DNA of 44,707 bases from Chryseobacterium sp. R2A-55 (GCF_021401085.1 NZ_JACBFP010000015.1:1-44707); one strand, 5' to 3'. Positions 1 through 7,988 are shown, numbered from the stretch's first letter. The notes: generated by a model from the sequence alone, not told the origin. Numbers and translations: made by a program.

Positions 1-89
1 CTGATTTTGATTATAATGCTTGAAATTCATAAACAACTATCTGATTATCAAGCATAAAGATACAAAAATCCTAAATAATAACCAAAAAA

Positions 90-122
90 AATCCGCCTCA
101 GTTGTGAGACGGATTCTTTTTT
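90..122 (+). terminator. Bidirectional hairpin terminator before the lysis genes
   Basis: Arms 90-100 and 105-115 form an 11-bp stem with one mismatch around a 4-base loop. A T-rich run follows at 117-122 and an A-run precedes at 84-91, so it could stop transcription from either side. The amidase start codon lies only 7 bases after it, with no room for a promoter between. Late transcription therefore probably reads through or is antiterminated. Confidence 0.7.
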
Positions 123-128
123 GAAACA

Positions 129-539
129 ATGAGAAATATAGAATACATCGCCGTGCATTGCACCGCCACACAGCCAACTGCTAAAATTTCGGACATCCAA
201 AATTATTGGAAAAATAATTTGGGTTGGAAAAATCCGGGTTACCACTTTATCGTGAGAGCGAATGGTGAGGTTGTTCAGTTATTGGATATTTCGCAACCAT
301 CAAACGGTGTTGCAGGTTGGAATTCCAAAATCATCAACATTAGCTATGTGGGTGGAATTGATATCAAAGGAACTCCTAAAGACACCCGAACACCGGAACA
401 AAAAGAGGCGATTCTAAAAAAATTAAAGGAACTCAAAAAGCAGTTTCCGAAAGCCAAAATCCAAGGACACCGTGATTTTCCAAATGTAAAAAAAGCATGT
501 CCGTCATTCGATGCAAAATCGGAATACAAAAATTTGTAA
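129..539 (+). CDS. Phage endolysin, N-acetylmuramoyl-L-alanine amidase (Amidase_2)
   Basis: This 136-aa protein is a single Amidase_2 domain of the T7-lysozyme type, which cuts the bond between N-acetylmuramic acid and L-alanine of the stem peptide. The zinc ligands are visible as His10 (in VHCTA), His114 (in GHRDFP) and Cys124 (in ACPSFDA). Tyr38 (GYHF) and Lys122 match the catalytic Tyr/Lys pair of T7 lysozyme. There is no signal peptide or membrane segment, so it should reach the periplasm only after a holin opens the membrane; holin-like genes lie at 12382-13018. It is followed after one base by the spanin-like gene. Together they look like a phage lysis pair rather than a host autolysin. 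Family call is firm; role in lysis is inferred from context. Confidence 0.93.
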   Translation: MRNIEYIAVHCTATQPTAKISDIQNYWKNNLGWKNPGYHFIVRANGEVVQLLDISQPSNGVAGWNSKIINISYVGGIDIKGTPKDTRTPEQKEAILKKLKELKKQFPKAKIQGHRDFPNVKKACPSFDAKSEYKNL

Positions 540-540
540 A

Positions 541-1038
541 ATGAAACATTTTCTTTTTTTCATATCTATTTTTTATTCGCTGGTTTCGGTTTCCTGCATC
601 AGCAGGAAGCCGGCAGAACCGGTGGTCATTACCAACACGAAGGAAGTTACCAAAATCGTGAAAGACACGATTTTTAAGGTAGAAGCCGACAGTTCTTTTT
701 ACAAGGCATACATCGAATGCAAAGACGGCAAACCTGTTATCATCAAAGATTCCATCATTGTAAAGGCAGGAAAAAATGTGATAGTTCCACAGGTGGTTCT
801 GAAGGATCACTTTATTCAAGTGGACTGCAAACAGGAGGCATTAGAACTTTATAAAACATGGCGGGAAACCTACGTCAAAGAACACGAGCAAAAACCTGTA
901 TATGTGCCACAAATCGAGTACAAAGACAAACCTTTGACCTTTTGGCAAAAAACCCAACTATGGTTCGGCAGAATCTTCATCGGGTTGCTCGCCATTTTTA
1001 TAATTACCGGATTCCTACGATGGAAAGGGATCGTTTAA
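541..1038 (+). CDS. Probable unimolecular spanin (u-spanin)
   Basis: The ATG at 541 is preferred over the one at 511 because it gives a clean lipoprotein signal: a hydrophobic stretch ending in LVSVSC, with the lipidated cysteine at residue 19. The longer start would bury the signal and overlap the amidase. The middle (about 25-135) is hydrophilic and probably extended. The C-terminus carries one membrane span (about 140-160) followed by a basic RWKG tail. A lipoprotein anchor at one end and an inner-membrane anchor at the other is the layout of T1 gp11-type u-spanins, which fuse outer and inner membranes in the last step of lysis. The amidase gene directly upstream fits. No sequence similarity to a named spanin was checked, so the call rests on topology and position. 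Confidence 0.6.
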   Translation: MKHFLFFISIFYSLVSVSCISRKPAEPVVITNTKEVTKIVKDTIFKVEADSSFYKAYIECKDGKPVIIKDSIIVKAGKNVIVPQVVLKDHFIQVDCKQEALELYKTWRETYVKEHEQKPVYVPQIEYKDKPLTFWQKTQLWFGRIFIGLLAIFIITGFLRWKGIV

Positions 1039-1074
1039 ACACAATTTAAAATCATTTTAAAAATTCATATCAAA

Positions 1075-1518
1075 ATGAAAAACTTCACAGAACAAGCCCA
1101 AGATTATTTCGAGCGTCACCCTTCAAGCGAGGAATGCCATATCACTTCCGATGGAAGAGTGTTCCACAACAATGGCGGCGCGCAAGGATTCGCCGGAACG
1201 TTGAACGATCAAACGATTGAATCGTACAACCGAAAAGTGTTTTTTGCACAAAAAAATACTGACGATGAAGCGGAACTTGCAAAATTAGAGGCGGAGAAAA
1301 AAGCTAAAGAAGATGCAGAGGCAGAAAAAATAGCCAAAGAAAACGCAGAATTTTTAGCCGAAAAAACTAAGCTTTTGCAGGAAACCGACATCGAGAAAGC
1401 GGAATATGCCACCTTGAAAGATTTGGCAAAAGCGTTTGAAGTGAAAACCGAAGACCAAAAGGCGGAAACTCTAAAAACTGCGCTAATTGAATTTAAAAAC
1501 AATCTTCAAAAACAATAA
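1075..1518 (+). CDS. Phage structural-region protein with coiled coil, unknown function
   Basis: I do not recognise this 147-aa protein with certainty. The N-terminus (1-55) is a compact region with an ECHITSDG segment. Residues about 60-105 are a charged Glu/Lys/Ala-rich stretch that should form a coiled coil. The last 40 residues (YATLKDLAKAFEVKTEDQKAETL) look like a small helix-extended-loop-helix (HeH/LEM-like) domain. In Mu-like phages small proteins of this build lie between the head genes and the sheath, and this gene ends 2 bases before the sheath start. A head-tail junction or accessory structural role is possible. No signal peptide is present. Confidence 0.6.
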   Translation: MKNFTEQAQDYFERHPSSEECHITSDGRVFHNNGGAQGFAGTLNDQTIESYNRKVFFAQKNTDDEAELAKLEAEKKAKEDAEAEKIAKENAEFLAEKTKLLQETDIEKAEYATLKDLAKAFEVKTEDQKAETLKTALIEFKNNLQKQ

Positions 1519-1520
1519 AG

Positions 1521-2675
1521 ATGGGACAAGGAACGCCAAAAGTAAGCGCAAATATATCCTCGGGGAATTTGCTTCGCCAAATACAGGTAACTGATGGCGT
1601 TGCAGGAATCGTGGGAACTGCGGTGAAACCCGCAAATATTGGAGTGGTAAAAACGGTTTATTCATTAGATGATGCTATTACCAAAGGATATTCACAAACC
1701 GACGAACCATTTTTACACCGTCAAATTTCCGAGTTCTACCAAGAATTAGGCGGAAATATGGAATTATGGATTCTAGGAACTGAAGACACAATGACTTTAG
1801 AAAATGCGGTGACTTCTACCAATGACAATGGTTTGAAAAAACTATTGACCATTTCTCAAGGTCGGGTCAACATCGTTTCGGTTTGTCGAAACCCTTCCAA
1901 TACCTACGTTCCGCCTGCCGGATTTTTGGACAAAGATTCTGAAAAAGCCGTAACCGCATCAAAAACTATTGCGCAATATCAGCAATCCATTAATCGTCCT
2001 GTAAGAATCTTAATTGAAGGACGTGTGACCGATGTTACTGCAAATCCATTATACCAACCAAATACCGCTACAAATACTTTTGCAGGGGTGGTAATCGGCG
2101 GAACGCAAAACGATGGTTCTGCGAGTGTGGGAGTTGCTTTAGCAAGGGCGGTGAAATATCCGGCACACATCAAACTTGGAAACGGACAAAACGGTGCATT
2201 GAGCATTACTTCCGCTTATATCGGCAACAAAAAATTAGAGGAATTCACACCAACGGAACTCGACAATTTGAGTGATGCAGGTTACATTTTGCTTCACATT
2301 CGGGAAGGTGTTTCCGGCTATTTTTTCGGAGTAGATAATATGGCGGGAACTGATGATTTTCACATCCTCGTTCACGGAAGATTAATCGACAAAGCCCAAA
2401 GAATTGCCACGGCTGCAAATACGCAGTTTTTGGAAACTTCGGTGAGAATGGCAAAAGACGGCACTTTGAACGATACCGATGCTAAATATTTGGAAGACGT
2501 CATTAAGTCCCAAATCCGTGCGAAAATGGCTGAGCAAATCAGCGATGTGGATGTGATTGTTCCTACAGATCAAGACCTGATTAATACAAGTTCTTTAGGA
2601 ATGACGGTTAAAATTCAGCCATTGGGTTACCTCACTTGGATTACCGTAAATCTTGGTCTAACTAAAAATATCTAA
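1521..2675 (+). CDS. Contractile tail sheath protein (DUF2586-like)
   Basis: This 384-aa protein resembles the DUF2586 group of tail sheaths. Its N-terminal part reads like a sheath handle and first domain (repeated Gly/Val strands, then a segment about subunit neighbours and sheet formation). The C-terminus (YLTWITVNLGLTKNI) is the short terminal strand and helix typical of sheath proteins that interlock in the tail wall. It is followed directly by the tube gene, the usual sheath-tube pair of myoviruses, Mu (L, M), P2 (FI, FII) and R-type tailocins. The sheath contracts to drive the tube through the target envelope. The family call is by recognition of pattern and gene order, not by search. 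Confidence 0.82.
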   Translation: MGQGTPKVSANISSGNLLRQIQVTDGVAGIVGTAVKPANIGVVKTVYSLDDAITKGYSQTDEPFLHRQISEFYQELGGNMELWILGTEDTMTLENAVTSTNDNGLKKLLTISQGRVNIVSVCRNPSNTYVPPAGFLDKDSEKAVTASKTIAQYQQSINRPVRILIEGRVTDVTANPLYQPNTATNTFAGVVIGGTQNDGSASVGVALARAVKYPAHIKLGNGQNGALSITSAYIGNKKLEEFTPTELDNLSDAGYILLHIREGVSGYFFGVDNMAGTDDFHILVHGRLIDKAQRIATAANTQFLETSVRMAKDGTLNDTDAKYLEDVIKSQIRAKMAEQISDVDVIVPTDQDLINTSSLGMTVKIQPLGYLTWITVNLGLTKNI

Positions 2676-2678
2676 AAA

Positions 2679-3113
2679 ATGAATGTAAATATCACAAGTT
2701 CAGAATGTGCATGGGCACAATTTGAAGTAAAAATTTTAGGCAGAGTAATCAAAGGATTGCGAGGTTTCGGTGTAAAAAAGACCGTTGAAAAGGAGCATTT
2801 GTATGGTGCAGGCGATGAGCCGATCGACATTATGGGCGGAAATAAAAAGTACGATGGAAGTATTAAAATCCTCGGCTTTGAGGTAGATGCAATGAACAAA
2901 GCGGCACAATTAGCGCAATTCGCAGACATCACAGAAGTTCCACATGAAGCAATTGTAATTACCATCGGCTACAAAAAACGCCTTACTGATCCTATTAAAA
3001 CCTACACTGCAACAGGTGTGGCTTTTACGGAAAGCGGTGTCGAAATGGAGCAAAATGCAAAACACAGAGAAATCACACTGCCATTCCTCGCAATGAATGT
3101 GGATCACTCTTAA
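2679..3113 (+). CDS. Tail tube protein
   Basis: This 144-aa protein follows the sheath gene after 3 bases. It is rich in beta-strand and has the loop-rich pattern of tube proteins, with the segment GAGDEPIDIMGGNKKYDGSIKIL typical of Mu-like and related tubes shown here only in part by its conserved core (DGSIKIL). It would polymerise into the inner tube around the tape measure protein. Length suits the family (about 120-170 aa). Gene order sheath, tube, chaperone, tape measure supports the call strongly; sequence similarity alone is modest. Confidence 0.78.
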   Translation: MNVNITSSECAWAQFEVKILGRVIKGLRGFGVKKTVEKEHLYGAGDEPIDIMGGNKKYDGSIKILGFEVDAMNKAAQLAQFADITEVPHEAIVITIGYKKRLTDPIKTYTATGVAFTESGVEMEQNAKHREITLPFLAMNVDHS

Positions 3114-3137
3114 ATTCTAAATTCTTAAAACAAAAAT

Positions 3138-3545
3138 ATGTCAAACGAAAAATTAACGGCGGTTTTCAATTCGAGGAAAGCCAAAGAAATCAAAAAGGAA
3201 AAAGAAGCCAAAAACACACAGGTGAAAGACCTCACGCCATTCATTGAGAAATTCTCTCAAAAGAAATTGGATGAGTGGAAAAAAGAATACGGCAACCGTG
3301 ATTTAATCTACCTGAAAGTGGATGAGTTTCTTGCGGTTTTACGTCCACCACTTGCTGATGATTTGGGCGATTACCTTACCGCCATCGGAACCAACGGAAT
3401 GAGCAAAGCCGTGGCAATGATTGTAGAGCAATTGTGGATTGATGGCGATTTCCAATTGATTGAGGATGAAGACAACTTTATCGCAGTTTTCCTTCAGATG
3501 AACAACATCTTGGAAAGCAAAAAAGGCGAGTTTTTTCGCGCTTAG
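3138..3545 (+). CDS. Tail-assembly chaperone, short (unshifted) form
   Basis: This 135-aa protein lies between tube and tape measure, where long-tailed phages encode the chaperone (lambda gpG, Mu gp41). It begins with a Lys-rich helical stretch (about 1-35) and continues with a helical domain. In lambda-type systems the short form coats the tape measure protein and a rarer frameshifted form recruits tube subunits. The reading frame stops at 3543-3545 just after two six-base homopolymer runs, and an open frame of about 60 codons continues in another frame to 3723. That arrangement is what a programmed frameshift needs. Confidence 0.72.
   Translation: MSNEKLTAVFNSRKAKEIKKEKEAKNTQVKDLTPFIEKFSQKKLDEWKKEYGNRDLIYLKVDEFLAVLRPPLADDLGDYLTAIGTNGMSKAVAMIVEQLWIDGDFQLIEDEDNFIAVFLQMNNILESKKGEFFRA
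3519..3537 (+). promoter_or_regulatory. Probable programmed ribosomal frameshift site
   Basis: In the zero frame the codons read AAA AAA GGC GAG TTT TTT CGC GCT TAG. Both AAAAAA (3519-3524) and TTTTTT (3531-3536) are slippery. The downstream frame has its last upstream stop at 3499-3501, so the switch must happen between 3502 and 3545, which contains both runs. Going from the zero frame to the downstream frame needs -2 (or +1), not -1. A -2 shift is the known mode in phage Mu gp41/gp42. The exact slip point cannot be settled from sequence. Confidence 0.65.
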
Positions 3546-3723
3546 TGAAAAAGGCAAATCCGCCTTTCAAAGGAGTGATTCCGGAGTAGAGTTCCTTATC
3601 GTTTTCGGATGTATGCAATTTGGAGCCGACGCTATGAAAAATTGGGGTGATGAAAAGTTTTTTTACAGAACCGGAATCGCCCTCGAAATTTGGAAGGAGC
3701 AAGGCGAACGCAAACTAATTTAA
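3535..3723 (+). CDS. Frameshift extension of the tail-assembly chaperone (gpGT/Mu gp42-like)
   Basis: This frame runs from the slip window to the TAA at 3721-3723 and encodes 62 residues if the shift is at the T-run, giving a fused product of about 195 aa. It has no ATG before a Met well inside the domain, so independent translation of the whole segment is unlikely. The peptide is well formed (a FLIVFGCMQFGADAMKNW core and an IALEIWKEQ helix) and it ends one base before the tape measure start. It would be the tube-recruiting C-terminal domain of the long chaperone. An alternative is a sequencing indel, but the slippery runs and the family precedent argue for a real recoding event. Confidence 0.65.
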   Translation, partial: FALSEKGKSAFQRSDSGVEFLIVFGCMQFGADAMKNWGDEKFFYRTGIALEIWKEQGERKLI

Positions 3724-3724
3724 A

Positions 3725-5476
3725 ATGACCAATAATACCGTTGAATTTGTTTTGAAAATGCGCGACTTGATGAGTGGCAACTTGAGTAGATTGAGTGCCA
3801 CTTCTCAAAGCGCTTTTGTACGTATGGCGCAACACGCAGATCGAATGAATTCAAGGAACCGAGTATTGGGAATGTCCTTCGAGGAATTGCAAAAAAAAAT
3901 TAGGGAGGTAGAAAATACCATCCGCACTTCTACCATTCCAAGTCAAATTGCAAATGCACGTCGTGAATTGGCTTCCCTAAGAAGGCAGGCGAATACCCAT
4001 CAAGGGAATTTAAGCGGAGGTAGTTCAGATGATTCTGGAGGTGGGATGTTTGGTGCAATAATGAAAGGAAATATTGCGGCCGACTTAGCTATGAAGGCAG
4101 GAAGTGCACTATTGGGTGTGGTGAAAGATGGAATTGGCGGCGCGATTGCTGGTTCTATGAAAAAGCAACAGCAGATCACAGGGCTTTCTACTTTCCTCGG
4201 AAAAGAAGGAGCCGCGGATGCCTACATAAATATCCAGAAGGATGCAGATGTAACACCGTTTAATACTGATTCTTTATTATCGGTTAACCGTGCATTGATT
4301 TCCGCGGGATTAAATGCGAAAGATGCGCGCGAAGATGCAATGAACCTCGCTAATGCGATTTCGGCAGTTGGAGGAGGAAATGCGGAACTTGATAGAATGG
4401 CCGCAAACATGCAACAGGTGAAAACCGTCGGCAAAGCCACAGCGATGGACATTAAGCAATTCGGGATGGTAGGTATCAATATTTACGAAATGCTTTCCAG
4501 AAGTACCGGGAAGTCCATCGACAAAGTAAAGGAAATGGACGTGACTTATGACCAATTGGCAAAAGCACTCGCAATGGCACGTGGAAAAGGTGGGATTTAT
4601 GAAGGTGCATTGGAAGCTCAAGGCGCAACAATGTCTGGTAAACTTTCCACAGTAAAAGATAAATTTGAGAATGCACTCACTGAAATTGGCGATGCTTTTA
4701 GTCCAGTGATCAATAAAGTTCTAGATGTGGCAATTAAGTTTGCGAGCAATATTGGTCCAATGCTTCAAAAAGTCCAACCTTATATTGATTTTGTTTCAGA
4801 GGGTCTCGGAAAAGCAATTGATTATGTGCTGACATTGGGCGAAGGAACCAGTGAGTGGAGCGACTGGATTGAAATCGCAGTTAACTGGTACGGCATGGTT
4901 TGGAACTTTTTGAAGAGTATCCTCGGATCTGTTTGGAAAATTGTGAGCGGTGTGGTACAGTGGATTTCTAAAAGTGAAATCATAAAAGATGCATTTAAAG
5001 TTATTCATTGGTTTCTCGGCGGAATATTTGACATCGTTGGATGGGTTGGTGAACGATTGGTTTATGTATGGGAAGAGGTATTGAAGCCTATGTTGGATAC
5101 ATTGGAAAGTGTTTATATCGCGACTAAAGAATTTCTTGGTTTAAGCAGTGATGAGCCGCTGAAAGTGGAAGCCACTAAAATTATTAAAGATGAAAAAACC
5201 ACTACACCAAGTTACGTTGCCGATTTAACACGATTCAAAAAAGGTTCTGCAATTTCCGATGGCGAAGACGAAAAGAAAAAAAACAAGGAAAAAAGCAAAA
5301 AAACAGGCGACACCATTTCGGGAGGTGGACCGCGAGTAGTGAATATCACTTTAGGAAAATTCTTTGACAATATTCAGTTTACAACGCTGAACACCAACGA
5401 AACCACCGATAAATTGGAAAGTATTATTTTAGAATGTTTAGGCAGGGTTCTGTATAATGGCGCAAAAGTAACATAA
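3725..5476 (+). CDS. Tail tape measure protein (TP901-type)
   Basis: This 583-aa protein sets tail length and is threaded in the tube until injection. The N-terminus is helical; a Gly/Ser-rich hinge lies at about 97-107. Residues about 110-330 form a TP901-type tape-measure core, including LSTFLGK, ADVTPFNTDSL, AISAVGGGNAELDRM, DIKQFGMVG and the ATMSGKLSTVKDKF motif at its end. Hydrophobic and Trp-rich segments follow (about 350-450), as expected for a protein that contacts the target membrane. The C-terminal part is Lys-rich, then a short beta segment. It is shorter than many tape measures, which suggests a short tail. It begins one base after the frameshift extension and overlaps the next gene at TAATG. 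Confidence 0.88.
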   Translation: MTNNTVEFVLKMRDLMSGNLSRLSATSQSAFVRMAQHADRMNSRNRVLGMSFEELQKKIREVENTIRTSTIPSQIANARRELASLRRQANTHQGNLSGGSSDDSGGGMFGAIMKGNIAADLAMKAGSALLGVVKDGIGGAIAGSMKKQQQITGLSTFLGKEGAADAYINIQKDADVTPFNTDSLLSVNRALISAGLNAKDAREDAMNLANAISAVGGGNAELDRMAANMQQVKTVGKATAMDIKQFGMVGINIYEMLSRSTGKSIDKVKEMDVTYDQLAKALAMARGKGGIYEGALEAQGATMSGKLSTVKDKFENALTEIGDAFSPVINKVLDVAIKFASNIGPMLQKVQPYIDFVSEGLGKAIDYVLTLGEGTSEWSDWIEIAVNWYGMVWNFLKSILGSVWKIVSGVVQWISKSEIIKDAFKVIHWFLGGIFDIVGWVGERLVYVWEEVLKPMLDTLESVYIATKEFLGLSSDEPLKVEATKIIKDEKTTTPSYVADLTRFKKGSAISDGEDEKKKNKEKSKKTGDTISGGGPRVVNITLGKFFDNIQFTTLNTNETTDKLESIILECLGRVLYNGAKVT

Positions 5477-6090
5477 TGATAAATGTTTTTGACCTCAATA
5501 ATTTATACAAAGAATATTTCGGAAAGTCTCCTTATTACGTCACTCCGAAAGGTTCGGAAGAACCATTAACCCAGGATGTAAACTATGCAGACATTCCGAA
5601 AAATGAAAGTCCGAGAGGAACGATTCATTACAGCAGAAAACAAATTGCCTTTAACAAGATTGGCGCGTATGGTCAAGATATTTGGTTACCGTGCGAATTT
5701 TATAAAAATGAGCAAAAGGTTATTGAAATAGAAGCGTGTACCATCTCTGTGAATTTAGCAAAAACCGTGGTAAGAACGCCCGTAAGTGAACGAAAAGGAA
5801 CTTATAAAGAAACCTTTAATGTAGATGATTACAAGTTCACCATTCGCGGATTTGTGATTGGGAAAAATAGAAAATTTCCGGAAGACGACATTATCAAACT
5901 GAAAGATGTTTTTGAAACGGGTGATCCAGTTGCCCTTCATGGCGGTTATCCCGAAATGTTTTTGGATGAAAGTTGCCGTGTAGTAGTAACATCATTAGAA
6001 TTTCCCGAAGTACAAGGAAAAGCACCGTGGATTCGTCCATTTACGTTGAATTGTGAAAGTGATTTTATTCAAGATTTAGAAATTTCGTAA
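5476..6090 (+). CDS. DUF6046-like tail/baseplate protein
   Basis: This 204-aa protein starts inside the stop of the tape measure gene (TAATG) and its own stop overlaps the start of the hub gene, so the three are probably translationally coupled. It resembles DUF6046, a family found after the tape measure in Bacteroidota contractile tails. The fold appears mixed beta with a long central strand region (ISVNLAKTVVRTPVSERKGTYKE). By position it corresponds to Mu gpN or P2 gpU-like proteins that join tube and baseplate. That role is inferred from gene order only. Confidence 0.62.
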   Translation: MINVFDLNNLYKEYFGKSPYYVTPKGSEEPLTQDVNYADIPKNESPRGTIHYSRKQIAFNKIGAYGQDIWLPCEFYKNEQKVIEIEACTISVNLAKTVVRTPVSERKGTYKETFNVDDYKFTIRGFVIGKNRKFPEDDIIKLKDVFETGDPVALHGGYPEMFLDESCRVVVTSLEFPEVQGKAPWIRPFTLNCESDFIQDLEIS

Positions 6091-7130
6091 TGAGTGGAAT
6101 AATGACGAGCGACATTTCAGTCGGGAAATACAAGTTGGTAAAACCAAATAAAGTCACTTGGAAAAGTGATGTGAATTCATTCATTGACAATTGCACCATT
6201 TATTTGCCGAGAATAGCCTATTTGGTTACAGAAAAACAATCTACTGAAGATATTAATGCCATTAATGAAAAAAAAATTTATGACATTAAAACTGGCGATA
6301 AAGTGAGTGTCTCATTGGGCTACAATAAAAAAAACGATTTGCGGTTTGTCGGTTTTGTAAAACGCGTCAATATGGGAATTCCTGTTCAGCTGGAATGCGA
6401 AGGTTACGGCTACCAACTGTACGACATTATTTTTAACAAAACTTATGCAAGTGTAACAGTTAAGCAACTTTTAACTGATTTGACGGCAGGAACGGATATT
6501 ATTTTATCCAAAGAAATACCGGACATTCCTTTGAAAAATGTGCGCTTCAAAAACGCTTCGGGAATCAAAGTTTTGGAATGGCTTAAAGGCGAAGTTAAAC
6601 TTTCAGTCTATTTCAATTTTAACGAATTGTTTGTCGGCACTATGTTCGGCAAAGTTCAAGACCGGGTAAAAGTAAAAATCGGTTGGAATACCGTAAAAGA
6701 TGATGATTTTAAGCAGAAAAATGTTGACCAAAAAATTAACATCGTTATTCGGGAAAAAGACCAAAAAGGCGTAGTAAAAAAAGTAAAATCGGAGAAAACA
6801 GGAAAAGTAACCGAAAAAATTGTAAAGCCAAAACAACCGAAGCAAGATAAATACAGCAACGATAAGTTGGTAAAGATAAAGTCGGGAATTCCTGCCCAAT
6901 TTATGCGAGAAATAGCCAACAGGTTGCAGACCAAAGAAGATTACAAAGGTTATGAAGGCAATATAATTTTGTTCCTAAAACCTTATGTCAGAAAAGGAAT
7001 GGTGATGGAACTAAACGGCGGAATATATCACGAAAAAAGCGGGGAGTATTTTATTGAAAGTGTTTCCGGTGAATTTGGAGAACAGGGCGGAAGGCAAACG
7101 GCACAACTTGGATTTTTAATGCATAAATAA
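6090..7130 (+). CDS. Baseplate hub protein (gpD/gp27-like)
   Basis: This 346-aa protein occupies the hub position between the tape measure region and the spike. The first 200 residues are beta-rich with features of the gpD/late-control fold (GDKVSVSLGYN, FVGFVKRVNMGIPVQLECEGYG, VLEWLKGEV). A very Lys-rich stretch lies at about 205-265. The C-terminal domain ends in YFIESVSGEFGEQGGRQTAQLGF, a pattern of hub proteins that contact the spike. In Mu and P2 the hub trimer links the tail tube to the spike. The long Lys-rich insertion is unusual and could be a flexible linker. Function is inferred from position plus domain pattern. Confidence 0.68.
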   Translation: MSGIMTSDISVGKYKLVKPNKVTWKSDVNSFIDNCTIYLPRIAYLVTEKQSTEDINAINEKKIYDIKTGDKVSVSLGYNKKNDLRFVGFVKRVNMGIPVQLECEGYGYQLYDIIFNKTYASVTVKQLLTDLTAGTDIILSKEIPDIPLKNVRFKNASGIKVLEWLKGEVKLSVYFNFNELFVGTMFGKVQDRVKVKIGWNTVKDDDFKQKNVDQKINIVIREKDQKGVVKKVKSEKTGKVTEKIVKPKQPKQDKYSNDKLVKIKSGIPAQFMREIANRLQTKEDYKGYEGNIILFLKPYVRKGMVMELNGGIYHEKSGEYFIESVSGEFGEQGGRQTAQLGFLMHK

Positions 7131-7131
7131 A

Positions 7132-7302
7132 ATGGACAAAAAGCAAAAAGGAAAACATGATTTTAAAAATGAATTGTCTTTAAGATTTCAGGAACTTGAA
7201 GATTTCATAAATCAAAATAAAGAACTTGACCCAAGGTCAAAAGCAATTACAAACTTACAAACTTCAAAAATGTGGGCTGTAAAAGCAATTTTTGAAAAAT
7301 AA
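7132..7302 (+). CDS. Acb2/DUF7681-like small protein, candidate anti-CBASS sponge
   Basis: This 56-aa ORF starts 1 base after the hub stop and its TAA overlaps the spike ATG, so it is packed tightly in the baseplate operon. The C-terminal helix reads T40-x-L42 then M47-W-A-x-K51-A-I-F54. This agrees with the end of the Acb2 family (phage T4 Vs.4 and Pseudomonas phage Acb2), where a Thr/Leu/Gln stretch is followed by MWAxRA(V/I)F or MALVRA. Acb2 proteins bind cyclic di- and trinucleotides and so block CBASS immunity. The match covers only about 20 residues, the protein is shorter than the usual 85-100, and the N-terminal helix with known ligand residues may be missing. It could also be an unrelated helical hairpin. 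Confidence 0.5.
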   Translation: MDKKQKGKHDFKNELSLRFQELEDFINQNKELDPRSKAITNLQTSKMWAVKAIFEK

Positions 7303-7790
7303 TGGCAACACCCGAACAAATAAGAGAAGGATTAAAGCGAATTGCCAAAAGTCATGCGCCGGAAGTATCCAACATTGCAGTGGTGAAATCGGTGAATGAA
7401 GATGAAGCCACGTGTATCTTAATCGATGAAGATGAGCAAGAATATTTAGACGTTCGACTTCGCCCGGTTCTGAACGGAAATAAAAGTTTCATGCAAATTC
7501 CGAAGGTGGGGACTTATGTTTTGGCGGTGAGAGTAGAAGACGATGATGATTGGATGGTGATCGCGTGTGATGAGGTGGAAAAATTTGTTTGGTTCGTGGG
7601 TAATACAAAACTTCAATTGGACGACAAAGTTCATTTTGAAGCCAACGGAAAAAACTATGCAGACTTGATGACAAGGCTTTTTTCCGTCATTGAAAAAGGT
7701 TATCAAACGAATACAGGCGCAACCATTAAATTAGTCATGTTACCCGAATTTTTAAGTATTAAAAACGACTTTAAACAACTTTTAAAATGA
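7302..7790 (+). CDS. Baseplate spike protein (gpV/Mu gp45-like, OB fold)
   Basis: This 162-aa protein starts in the stop codon of the Acb2-like gene. Residues about 20-85 look like the OB fold of phage spikes: NIAVVKSV, TCILID, YLDVRLRPVL, FMQIPKVGTYVLAV and WMVIACDEVE strands. The next part (about 95-110, TKLQLDDKVHFEANG) has the repeated beta rhythm of a spike stem. It would sit at the tail tip, attached to the hub encoded just upstream. A membrane-piercing tip with HxH iron ligands is not visible here. The next gene overlaps its end by 4 bases. Confidence 0.65.
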   Translation: MATPEQIREGLKRIAKSHAPEVSNIAVVKSVNEDEATCILIDEDEQEYLDVRLRPVLNGNKSFMQIPKVGTYVLAVRVEDDDDWMVIACDEVEKFVWFVGNTKLQLDDKVHFEANGKNYADLMTRLFSVIEKGYQTNTGATIKLVMLPEFLSIKNDFKQLLK

Positions 7791-7987
7791 GTTTAACCGA
7801 CGGAAAACCAATTTTAATACAGGACTTATTAGAAATGTTTGAAACTGAATCGAACGCAAATGAAAAGCCAGAAGATTCCCGCCAAAGATTGGCTGAAAAA
7901 ATGGCGGAAGCGATAGATAAGTTTGTAAGAAGTGGATTAGTTACCACCACAGGAACTGCAACCAATCAAACCGGAAATATAACATAA
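7787..7987 (+). CDS. Small phage baseplate-region protein, unknown
   Basis: I do not recognise this 66-aa protein. It starts in an ATGA overlap with the spike gene, and the gp25-like gene begins one base after its stop, so it is embedded in the baseplate operon. The sequence is helical and acidic (LLEMFETESNANEKPEDSRQRLAEKMAEAIDKFVRSG), then ends in a Thr/Gly/Asn-rich tail. A part of Bacteroidota tails that follows the spike is often a similar short protein that carries a beta-rich tail; it might cap or chaperone the spike. That is a guess from position. Confidence 0.55.
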   Translation: MSLTDGKPILIQDLLEMFETESNANEKPEDSRQRLAEKMAEAIDKFVRSGLVTTTGTATNQTGNIT

Positions 7988-7988
7988 A

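Noticed and set aside
511..540. Upstream ATG for the spanin-like gene
   Set aside because: It overlaps the amidase end and puts extra residues before the lipoprotein signal; 541 gives a normal signal.
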